Of a DNA stretch of 5,629 nucleotides, positions 1 to 5,629 are shown one piece after another. Position 1 is the first letter of the stretch. Each line of letters begins with the position of its first letter. The stretch covers positions 1 through 5,629 of the forward strand of contig JALOMN010000132.1 in the NCBI GenBank assembly GCA_025455445.1, read 5' to 3'. The translations under genes and the position numbers were made by a program. A model generated the notes under the pieces. The model did not search any database. It saw nothing but the letters and a program-made list of their open reading frames with translations, and was not told the DNA's origin. This DNA is from Cyclobacteriaceae bacterium (GTDB lineage: Bacteria; Bacteroidota; Bacteroidia; Cytophagales; Cyclobacteriaceae).

Positions 1-89
1 ACGATAGCCTCATACAAAGGCATGCCGTGATGCTTATCATTTTCTCCTAAAAATATGCGGAGCAATTTTGAGTTTTTATCGAGGTTCAT
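1..89 (-). CDS. DUF190 family protein, N-terminal fragment (runs off the window)
   Basis: Only the first 29 codons are present. The peptide begins MNLDKNSKLLRIFLGENDK and continues through HGMPLYEAIV. The pattern of a short charged start, LLRIF(L/I)GE, a polar stretch and a G-x-PLYEAIV segment is what I recognise as the start of DUF190 proteins, which are small soluble proteins of about 100 residues often found beside crcB. Their biochemical role is not settled, and some have been compared with PII-like folds. The ATG shares bases with the crcB stop codon (ATGA, positions 89 to 86), so it is probably translated by coupling from crcB and shares its fluoride-riboswitch transcript. No independent ribosome binding site stands out. 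The family call is fairly firm despite the short piece, because both sequence and context agree. Confidence 0.82.
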   Translation of the reverse strand, partial: MNLDKNSKLLRIFLGENDKHHGMPLYEAI

Positions 90-466
90 AATGATTTGAT
101 TAAAATGATACCCAGAAAAGTTGCCATGATTCCGAGGATGACGCTTAAACCGATGTATAATGAAAGGTATAAATATTGTTCATCGCGAATCAGATTATAC
201 GACTCATACGAAAAAGTAGAAAAAGTGGTATAGCCACCACAGAATCCGGTAGTAAGAAAAATGCGCCATTCGGGGCTGAGCGCATTGCCACGGTCGGCAA
301 GGGCATAAATTATCCCAATAAGGAAGCACCCCGCAATATTTACTGTGAGTGTACCGTAAGGAAAAAGTATCGGAAGAATTTTGCTGATACTTTGCTGAGT
401 AAGATAGCGGGCAATAGTACCTAAGAAACCACCGGTGCCGATAATCAGTAATATTCGAATACTCAT
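86..466 (-). CDS. crcB: Fluoride ion channel CrcB/FluC
   Basis: This 126-residue membrane protein is full length for the CrcB/FluC family, whose members form dual-topology dimers that export fluoride passively across the inner membrane. Four hydrophobic segments are visible, roughly residues 4-22, 35-57, 66-90 and 99-123. Family motifs are intact: GGFLGTIARY near residues 12-21, TVNIAG at 41-46 with the pore asparagine N43, and GFCGGYTTFSTFS at 74-86. The last contains the phenylalanines (F82, F85) and the threonine/serine cluster that line the fluoride path and hold the central sodium ion in characterised homologues. A fluoride aptamer lies about 30 bases upstream, which independently supports the function. 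The ATG at 466 gives the standard family N-terminus; upstream of it there is only AT-rich sequence with no Shine-Dalgarno motif, as is common in Bacteroidota. The stop codon overlaps the next gene's start. Confidence 0.97.
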   Translation of the reverse strand: MSIRILLIIGTGGFLGTIARYLTQQSISKILPILFPYGTLTVNIAGCFLIGIIYALADRGNALSPEWRIFLTTGFCGGYTTFSTFSYESYNLIRDEQYLYLSLYIGLSVILGIMATFLGIILIKSL

Positions 467-493
467 AAAATAACTATTAACATTAGTTGTGAG

Positions 494-538
494 TAGGAAT
501 TATCAGCGAGTGGCGGTTTAAGGCGAACTCCATCGCCT
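494..538 (-). ncRNA. Fluoride riboswitch (crcB motif) aptamer
   Basis: Read on the minus strand from 538, the core is AGGCG, AUGGAGUU, CGCCU. This makes a 5-bp stem (538-534 with 525-521) and an 8-base loop. It is followed by UAAACC, a tiny second hairpin GC-CACUC-GC (514-506), the conserved UGAU (505-502), then AAUUCC (501-496) and UAC. The loop GGAGUU (531-526) pairs with AAUUCC to give the diagnostic pseudoknot, six pairs including one G-U. The order and spacing match the well-studied Thermotoga petrophila fluoride aptamer as I remember it, including the 8-base loop and the AAAC and UGAU segments. It sits directly upstream of crcB, the usual target, where fluoride binding turns expression on. 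Odd features are the second stem of only two G-C pairs and the lack of a clear terminator after the aptamer. Confidence 0.95.
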
Positions 539-545
539 GCTGAGT

Positions 546-576
546 CAAATGTATTAATGTGCTGCGGTTTATCAAA
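546..576 (-). promoter_or_regulatory. Bacteroidota-type promoter for the crcB operon
   Basis: On the minus strand TTTG (576-573) is followed by 19 bases and then TACATTTG (553-546). This fits the Bacteroidota housekeeping consensus, TTTG near -33 and TAnnTTTG near -7, with expected spacing. The predicted transcription start falls at about 543-540, only a few bases before the first paired base of the fluoride aptamer at 538. That fit between two independently recognised elements strengthens both. The element also supports assigning the window to Bacteroidota. No transcript data are available, so the start site is inferred. Confidence 0.75.
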
Positions 577-641
577 GCATTCACATTCTTTTGTTTTCTT
601 GAGTTGACAAGAGTGCAGATTGCTGATAAAGTGAAAGAGAA

Positions 642-663
642 GCTCGTCCGCACACTGCGGAGC
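642..663 (-). terminator. Possible weak terminator hairpin of the glucan operon
   Basis: An inverted repeat TCCGCA-CAC-TGCGGA (647-661) has a 6-bp stem and 3-base loop. It can be lengthened to eight pairs by the outer GCT/AGC (642-644 with 661-663) if three bases bulge out. On the minus strand it is followed by TTCTCTTTCAC, which is pyrimidine-rich but not a proper U run. It lies about 107 bases after the stop codon of the last GH17 gene and about 65 bases before the crcB promoter, a sensible place for an operon end. The rest of 577-769 is AT-rich and shows nothing I can name. It may be no more than a chance hairpin. Confidence 0.35.
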
Positions 664-769
664 GTTGGCGGGCTATGCAAAATAAGTGTTGAGGTAACGG
701 CTGTAAGAAAATATAAAATCTATTTTACTTCTTTCACATCAGCTTAAATAAATTCAAAATTTAATACAA

Positions 770-1654
770 CTAATATTTAAGCTTTTCATCTTTATCCCAT
801 AAACCCCAATAGGCACCTACATCTCCTTCAGCACCCACTTTCCATGATTCATCAAACGATGAAAAATAGAAGATATCAATATTATCTTCCGCAGACCATT
901 TCTGTGTATTGATGAAGTATTTGATAAAATTTTCATCCGATGGTTCAGCAGCACCAAAGTTTGTGCCTTGACTCGGCCAACCTGTTTCGCTGATAATGAC
1001 CGGCTTTCCCTTGGCGGCACGTATGGCCCTGTTATACATTTCCTTCATGTATAATAATGAATAATCGATGTGACAACCTTCCCAATAGGGGTAGCAATTG
1101 GCCAGCACGACATCGCACGCCTCAGTTATTCTGGGCTTTACATCGAATTCAAAATACGCATCCACATAACCAACAGGAATGCCGGGAATAGCCAACTTCA
1201 CGCGGTTGATGAAGGCGATTAACTCATCTTCTGTCAAATCACCGCGGAGCATCACTTCATTTCCAACTGCAGCTATATCAACATAACCTTCTCTTGAAAT
1301 TTTGATAAGGTTTTCTATTTCCTGCTGATTGATCTTATCATCTTTGCCCAACCATGCACCAACCAACGTTTTAATTCCATACTCTTTAGCAATTTTTGGA
1401 ATCAACTCATTGCCTTCCGTGCATGAGAATGACCGAACCCATTTCGTATAGGGTTGGATGATTTCCATCCTCCTTCTTATCTGCTTTTCTGTGATGATAT
1501 CACCCGGGTTTTGTCCCTCAATGTATGGGCTGAAGCCGATGCCATGCATACCTGCCTTTAAAACTTTTCTAAACAGTTCACGCAGTGATTCTTTCGTAGC
1601 GCCTTCATATGAAACGCCTGCTAACGATAGTATTTTGTCACTTCTTAACGACAT
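770..1654 (-). CDS. Cytoplasmic GH17-like beta-1,3-glucan hydrolase
   Basis: This 294-residue protein has no signal peptide or membrane segment and is probably cytoplasmic. It is a complete, compact GH17-type TIM barrel. GVSYEG (13-18) marks the first strand, AVGNE (129-133) carries the predicted acid/base E133, and VIISETGWPSQG (219-230) carries the predicted nucleophile E223, agreeing with the GH17 signature. FYFSSFDESWK (262-272) and WGLWD (283-287) complete the set. The two glutamates are 90 residues apart, against about 136 in the lipoprotein gene of this cluster, so a loop region is shorter. GH17 enzymes cleave or transfer beta-1,3-glucans; exact product and linkage cannot be read here. 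It starts two bases after the stop of the transporter-GH17 fusion and is about 64% identical to that protein's enzyme half (167 of 260 positions, counted by eye, no gaps). Reinitiation from the upstream gene is likely. Confidence 0.87.
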   Translation of the reverse strand: MSLRSDKILSLAGVSYEGATKESLRELFRKVLKAGMHGIGFSPYIEGQNPGDIITEKQIRRRMEIIQPYTKWVRSFSCTEGNELIPKIAKEYGIKTLVGAWLGKDDKINQQEIENLIKISREGYVDIAAVGNEVMLRGDLTEDELIAFINRVKLAIPGIPVGYVDAYFEFDVKPRITEACDVVLANCYPYWEGCHIDYSLLYMKEMYNRAIRAAKGKPVIISETGWPSQGTNFGAAEPSDENFIKYFINTQKWSAEDNIDIFYFSSFDESWKVGAEGDVGAYWGLWDKDEKLKY

Positions 1655-1656
1655 GA

Positions 1657-3990
1657 TTATTTGTATTTTAAGTTTTCATTCTTATCCCATAATCCCCAGC
1701 GTTGTCCTACATCACCTTCGTGACGAACTTTCCATGATTCATCAAATGAAGAGAAATAAAACATTTCGATGTGCTCTTGCTGCGCCCAGTTTTGGGTGTT
1801 GATAAAATATTTCATAGCATTCTCTTCCGAAGGTTGTGCCTCGCCATTTTTTGTTCCCTGGTCGGGCCAACCGGTTTCGGTAATGATAACTTTTTTGCCT
1901 CTCGCAGCCTCTTGTGCAACTAAATACATTTGTTTCAGATAACCAGAAGCCTGATCAATTTGGCACCCTTCCCAAAACGGATAGCAGTTAACTAAAACAA
2001 CATCACAGGCATCTGCCAGATCAGAGTGCTCTTTGAACTGAAAGTACGCATCTACATAACCGACCGGTATGTTGGGCAGCGCCTTTTTTACCCTGCTAAT
2101 ATAAGTCAGCAATTCCTGTTTGGTTAAATCATTCCGCAGCAACACTTCGTTTCCTACCACAGCGATATCCACATATCCTTTCTGAGCCAGGTCTATTAAT
2201 CCTTTTATCTCAGCTTCATTATTCGCTTTGTTGCTGTCGATCCAAGCACCCACCATCGTCTTCAGACCTTTTTCATGGGCTGCTTTGGGAATAAACTCAT
2301 TACCCTCGGTGCAAGAGAACGAACGCACCCATTTGGTATATGGTGCGACTATAGCCATACGTCTTTGAATCTGCGCCTCCGTTAAGGTGTCACCAATATT
2401 CTGACCTTCCATATAAGGACTAAAGCAAATGCCACTTATACCATGGTGGAGGTTTTTACTAAAATGTTGTTTCAGTGCCGGATTGGATAACGAAGTAAAA
2501 TCAACATCTGTTACTAACGCAGGTATCTTGCTCAGAGATAAGAATTTTTCTTTCTGGTAATACGAAGATGATTTTTTTGTTTTGGCCGCTTCGCGTTTAT
2601 CTAACTCGGCCCGAGTCTCATTGGCACGTTCTTCTGTGACATCATAATTGCGCATTACGTACATGGCCGTTAGCGTTCCTAAGATTGGAAGTCCTGAGAA
2701 GAAAGCTCTCAACCCATCGATGGCACCTTCGGGCTGTGTGGCTGCTCCCGAATCAAAACCTACAATACTCATGATTATGCCACTCAGTCCACCTGCTATG
2801 GCAAAACCAAATTTCACCATCCACCAATAGATGGCCCCAAATGTTCCTTCTCTTCGCAAGCCCGTGTTTATTTCATCCATGTCTATCACATCGGCAGTCA
2901 TCGACATCATCAATACAAAGAGACTTCCTATGCCGAATGAAAAAAATGGTAATGCAAAAATGAACATGTACGGTTTACCCGGTATAAACAGAAACCATAA
3001 CATGATATAACCTATAACAGATACTCCTTGCGAAGCGATAAAGGCTCTCTTTTTTCCAAACTTTTTCGAAAGTCGGGTAACTATTGGAATGACTAAAAAA
3101 GTGGTACCCAGTGCGCCCAAACATCCAAAGAGTGTTGGCCAGATACCGGCTGCTCCGGCATCACCACCAAAAAGATGGTATACGATTATGAAGAATGAAA
3201 ATGCAGCAATTGTATTGAAAGCATTGAAAACCAAAAAGGTTGCGATGCAAAGTTGTCTGAAAGGTTTTAGTGCTAATGCTTCCTTAAAACTGGAAAGTAT
3301 TTGTTTGAGACTTCCTCCTATAGTTTCAAAGCTAAGCGGGGAGTAGTTTTCATTGAGAGTTGATTTGCTTTTTATAAATATTGCCGGAACCATGGCACAA
3401 AGAGCAAATATGACTCCCACCCATACGGCCAGTGTTCGGGTAGCCACATCCGCAGATTCGAAAAGGGTTTTATCATACATGATCACCCAAAACCATGGGG
3501 CTATCACCCAAGCCCACTGACCAATCCACTGGGCAATGGCCATAATACTGGTGCGCTCATGAAAATCATTACTCATTTCATAGCCCATCGCTACGTAAGG
3601 AACACTGAAAAGAGTGAGGCCTAAGTAGAATATAAATGACCAAACCATGAAGTAGATAAAATTGTATTCCACACCATCGCTTCGATACAATTGCCACATC
3701 ACTATGAAGGAAAGTCCCATAAGAATGGATCCAAAGAATACGTATTGCCTGCGCCTTCCCCATTTGGATTTCGTATTGTCAGAGATGAATCCCATAATTG
3801 GGTCAGTAAAAGCATCAAATATTCTGGGGAAAAAGTAGATCGTTCCCCACATCCATCCGGGAAAGCCAAGGTCTTGCACCAATACCACCATGAAGATACC
3901 CAACACGGCAGGGAACATTTGATTGGCTAACATGCCCAGGCCAAAGGCTACTTTCTGACCAAACGGAACCTGATTTGTAATCGCAGACAT
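1657..3990 (-). CDS. GPH-family sugar:cation symporter fused to a GH17-like hydrolase domain
   Basis: This 777-residue fusion begins with a complete GPH (MelB-like, MFS_2) symporter, about residues 1-446. Twelve hydrophobic segments can be placed, and the family motif after segment 2 is intact: DAFTDPIMGFISDNT (59-73) then WGRRR. The usual GPH tail, NYDVTEERANETRAELDKR (448-466), is followed by a charged linker to about 482. Residues 483-777 form a GH17-like domain with VVGNE (acid/base E615), VIITETGWPDQG (nucleophile E705), FSSFDESWK and WGLWD. With GPH topology both ends are cytoplasmic, so the enzyme should sit at the exit of the transporter and act on imported beta-1,3-gluco-oligosaccharides; substrate is inferred. 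No methionine lies in the linker to start a separate enzyme, and the reading frame is unbroken. The first-strand SYEG motif of the downstream paralogue is replaced here by DFTS. A 64-base gap separates it from the preceding lipoprotein gene. Confidence 0.88.
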   Translation of the reverse strand: MSAITNQVPFGQKVAFGLGMLANQMFPAVLGIFMVVLVQDLGFPGWMWGTIYFFPRIFDAFTDPIMGFISDNTKSKWGRRRQYVFFGSILMGLSFIVMWQLYRSDGVEYNFIYFMVWSFIFYLGLTLFSVPYVAMGYEMSNDFHERTSIMAIAQWIGQWAWVIAPWFWVIMYDKTLFESADVATRTLAVWVGVIFALCAMVPAIFIKSKSTLNENYSPLSFETIGGSLKQILSSFKEALALKPFRQLCIATFLVFNAFNTIAAFSFFIIVYHLFGGDAGAAGIWPTLFGCLGALGTTFLVIPIVTRLSKKFGKKRAFIASQGVSVIGYIMLWFLFIPGKPYMFIFALPFFSFGIGSLFVLMMSMTADVIDMDEINTGLRREGTFGAIYWWMVKFGFAIAGGLSGIIMSIVGFDSGAATQPEGAIDGLRAFFSGLPILGTLTAMYVMRNYDVTEERANETRAELDKREAAKTKKSSSYYQKEKFLSLSKIPALVTDVDFTSLSNPALKQHFSKNLHHGISGICFSPYMEGQNIGDTLTEAQIQRRMAIVAPYTKWVRSFSCTEGNEFIPKAAHEKGLKTMVGAWIDSNKANNEAEIKGLIDLAQKGYVDIAVVGNEVLLRNDLTKQELLTYISRVKKALPNIPVGYVDAYFQFKEHSDLADACDVVLVNCYPFWEGCQIDQASGYLKQMYLVAQEAARGKKVIITETGWPDQGTKNGEAQPSEENAMKYFINTQNWAQQEHIEMFYFSSFDESWKVRHEGDVGQRWGLWDKNENLKYK

Positions 3991-4054
3991 GGTTTTATTT
4001 TTTATTGATCCTGAATATGATTTAAACTGCTCTCTTACTTGTTGGCAATCAGAC

Positions 4055-5320
4055 TTACTTCGTGGGTGGTGCTTTCACTACTTCCAGAAGCTTTTTCTTG
4101 TCGCCATTATATGTTTTGACAATCGGATTTCCGCCTCGAGTAAGGTTCTTAAAAACACCTTGATCAACTAATTCCCAAAGCGGATATTTTGCTTCGCCTT
4201 TAAGCGTGAAAAGGCCAAAGTGATTTTCTGAACCATTGGGATTTTGTGCGTCTTTCCATTGCTCATCAAATCCTTCAAAATAAAAACAGGATATGCCTGC
4301 TGCGTTTGTCCAGTCGCGCATGTGTTTATAGTAGCGCCCTTGTTTATATTCATCCGTAGCGTGCGATCCTTCGGGGCCATAAAATCCATCAGACTCAGAT
4401 GCCCAGCCGGTTTCGCCAATATGTAAAGGCTTCACGATTCCCAGACTCTTGATATAATTTGCCACAGAATCATATTGATCTTTCGCAAATTCCTTTGCAC
4501 GAATCATAGCCCTCTCAACCTTTTCCATTTCTGAAAGTTGGGTTTCTTCTGCAGGCACGCGCCAGAAGGCAGGATTGTAATGTGTGTTATGATAAGGATA
4601 TGTATGCATGGAAACATAATCCACTGCCTTGATTAGTTTTTCAAGATCTTCAGTGTGATAGCTAGCATCACCGCCTCCCCATGATGCAAAATCATCCGAG
4701 CAGGTAATCCAAAGTTCCTTTGGAAGTTTGTTTGCAGCTTTCAACGATTGCAGGTGAGTGACCCACTTAAGTATTACGGATGGTTGCACATAATAACTGG
4801 TAGCCCAACGAACCATTGCTTCATTGCCCACAGCCAGAATCTTAACAATGTCTGGATATTGATTAGCGAGCGCAACGGCCCTGCCAATTTCTCCTTCGTT
4901 TTGTTCACTTTCCACATTGTGATCCGGAGTTTGATTGGTCCAGGCATTTTTACAATCTATCCACGCACCCAGCATCACATACATTTCAAAATCAGGATTT
5001 TCAGACTTAAGCTCACGGATGGCTTTAAGCACATTTGAGGCGTGTGGCATCTGAACGTTGTAGGTTCTCAAAATTCTGATTCCCATGGCGGATAAAATCC
5101 GGATATCCTCTTTAAGTTCTTCTACTGTAGGTTGAAGTTCTCTTGACTTTTGACGATAACCCTCATACGAAATAGCCATGTATTTAGGATTACCTAAGAT
5201 TTCCTTTGCTGTCACTTCTTTCTTAGTTTGTTGATTAGTTTCTTCTTTTTGTTTTGTGCTGCATGCTACGCTTATCAGGGCAATTACAACTGCAATGTAT
5301 AGTTTCGATGCTGACTTCAT
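4055..5320 (-). CDS. GH17-like beta-glucanase lipoprotein
   Basis: The 421-residue product starts with a lipoprotein signal: K6, a hydrophobic run, then ISVAC with C20 as the probable lipidated cysteine. After it comes a short polar linker containing QKEE, which resembles the acidic surface-export signal of Bacteroidota lipoproteins although it sits a few residues further from the cysteine. The barrel begins near residue 45 with AISYEGYRQ (49-57). LAVGNEAM carries predicted acid/base E167, HIGETGWASES carries predicted nucleophile E303, and FYFEGFDEQWK (346-356) and HFGLF follow. The 136-residue spacing of the glutamates is like classical GH17 glucanases. It probably cuts or remodels beta-1,3-glucan in the periplasm or on the cell surface before import. 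It lies 32 bases after the GH3 gene and 64 before the symporter fusion. The ATG at 5320 is chosen because it gives a complete signal sequence. Substrate and cell face are inferred. Confidence 0.87.
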   Translation of the reverse strand: MKSASKLYIAVVIALISVACSTKQKEETNQQTKKEVTAKEILGNPKYMAISYEGYRQKSRELQPTVEELKEDIRILSAMGIRILRTYNVQMPHASNVLKAIRELKSENPDFEMYVMLGAWIDCKNAWTNQTPDHNVESEQNEGEIGRAVALANQYPDIVKILAVGNEAMVRWATSYYVQPSVILKWVTHLQSLKAANKLPKELWITCSDDFASWGGGDASYHTEDLEKLIKAVDYVSMHTYPYHNTHYNPAFWRVPAEETQLSEMEKVERAMIRAKEFAKDQYDSVANYIKSLGIVKPLHIGETGWASESDGFYGPEGSHATDEYKQGRYYKHMRDWTNAAGISCFYFEGFDEQWKDAQNPNGSENHFGLFTLKGEAKYPLWELVDQGVFKNLTRGGNPIVKTYNGDKKKLLEVVKAPPTK

Positions 5321-5352
5321 ACCCTTTTAGTTTGTTAATGGTTATGTCAATT

Positions 5353-5629
5353 TCATTTCTTACCTGATTGGTTATACCGTAATCCAAAACCTATAGGGAA
5401 GAGCGGCTCAATGGAACGATCCCAAAAATTTGGACCATACTTACCTATATAATCATCTTCTGATGTTGGCCAGGAGTGTGGCAGCTTCCCCGCAAAGTCA
5501 TACACACCAAAAAGTACTTCGGCAATGCCATCACCTTCTGAGCCAGGCAACCAGGCAGCTACAAACGCATTCACTTGTTCAAGTTGTTTCGTAACAGCCA
5601 GCGGCCGTCCTGAAATTAGTACCACCACG
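5353..5629 (-). CDS. GH3 beta-glucosidase / exo-beta-glucanase, C-terminal fragment
   Basis: Only the last 91 or so codons are in the window; the gene continues beyond 5629. The piece is the end of the second (alpha/beta sandwich) domain of family GH3. It contains VVVLISGRPL, AFVAAWLPGSEGDG, EVLFGVYDFAGKLPHSWP and PLFPIGFGLRY. These closely follow the end of barley ExoI-type beta-D-glucan glucohydrolases as I recall them, and the protein stops just after this point, so it lacks the fibronectin-like extension of other GH3 types. Such enzymes release glucose from the non-reducing ends of beta-1,3- and mixed beta-glucans. The catalytic residues and any signal peptide lie outside the window, so activity and location cannot be judged. 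The first visible codons are GTG valines inside the protein, not a start. Placement 32 bases before the GH17 lipoprotein suggests the same operon. Confidence 0.9.
   Translation of the reverse strand, partial: VVVLISGRPLAVTKQLEQVNAFVAAWLPGSEGDGIAEVLFGVYDFAGKLPHSWPTSEDDYIGKYGPNFWDRSIEPLFPIGFGLRYNQSGKK

Noticed and set aside
176..424. Plus-strand frame of 82 codons inside crcB.
   Set aside because: CrcB motifs are intact on the other strand; the composition of this frame is that of an antisense shadow.
463..483. Six-codon frame MLIVIL on the minus strand whose TGA overlaps the crcB ATG, resembling a leader peptide.
   Set aside because: It is very short, has no ribosome binding site, and such overlaps are common by chance in AT-rich leaders; no support beyond position.
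483..680. Minus-strand open frame of 65 codons upstream of crcB.
   Set aside because: It runs straight through the promoter and the fluoride aptamer, has no recognisable protein features, and is explained by chance.
686..723. AT-rich inverted repeats such as TAAAAT-AG-ATTTTA (minus strand) downstream of the last GH17 gene.
   Set aside because: The stems are almost entirely A-T with a two-base loop, too weak to call a terminator and expected by chance in this composition.
559..747. Plus-strand open frame of 62 codons in the gene-free stretch.
   Set aside because: It is antisense to the crcB promoter, shows no family pattern, and has no promoter or ribosome binding signal that I can see.
1458..1802. 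Plus-strand frame of 114 codons across the junction between the fusion and the free GH17 gene.
   Set aside because: It is a shadow of two well-supported minus-strand genes with strong motif conservation in their own frames.
2545..2652. Possibility that the symporter-GH17 fusion is an artefact of a missed stop or frameshift.
   Set aside because: The normal GPH tail runs into the linker and the GH17 domain in one frame without any stop, and no candidate start codon exists for a separate enzyme. A sequencing error cannot be fully excluded, so it is kept as a refutation test.
3991..4054. Promoter or terminator in the 64-base gap before the symporter fusion.
   Set aside because: No TTTG/TAnnTTTG pair at proper spacing and no stable hairpin is visible; the gap is simply AT-rich.
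5620..5628. GTG codons at the window edge read as a start of a small protein.
   Set aside because: They encode the valines of the conserved VVVLISGRPL strand inside the GH3 domain; the gene clearly continues beyond the window.

Overview
The window looks like Bacteroidota DNA. A fluoride-operon promoter fits the Bacteroidota sigma consensus (TTTG, 19 bases, TACATTTG), start codons have little Shine-Dalgarno sequence in front of them, and the gene content resembles a polysaccharide-use locus of that phylum. Every gene I can support lies on the minus strand, so transcription runs from high to low coordinates. No tRNA, rRNA, insertion sequence or CRISPR array is visible.

Region 1 (5629 to 770) is a compact beta-glucan gene cluster. 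In transcription order it holds the C-terminal end of an ExoI-type GH3 beta-glucosidase, a GH17-like lipoprotein, a 777-residue protein that fuses a GPH-type sugar:cation symporter to a GH17-like domain, and a soluble GH17-like enzyme. Gaps are 32, 64 and 2 bases, so this is probably one operon whose promoter lies outside the window. The likely logic is as follows. The lipoprotein, and perhaps the GH3 enzyme, shorten a beta-1,3-glucan such as laminarin outside the inner membrane. The symporter half of the fusion imports oligosaccharides. Its tethered GH17 domain, together with the soluble paralogue, processes them in the cytoplasm. The substrate is inferred from family membership.

Region 2 (769 to 467) is a 303-base gene-free stretch. 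It contains a weak hairpin that may end the glucan operon, a promoter, and a clear fluoride (crcB) riboswitch aptamer.

Region 3 (466 to 1) is a fluoride-resistance unit: the CrcB/FluC channel, followed with a four-base overlap by the first 29 codons of a DUF190 protein.

The most unusual object is the transporter-glycosidase fusion. Its enzyme half is about 64% identical by hand count to the protein encoded two bases downstream, which suggests tandem duplication followed by fusion of one copy to the transporter.
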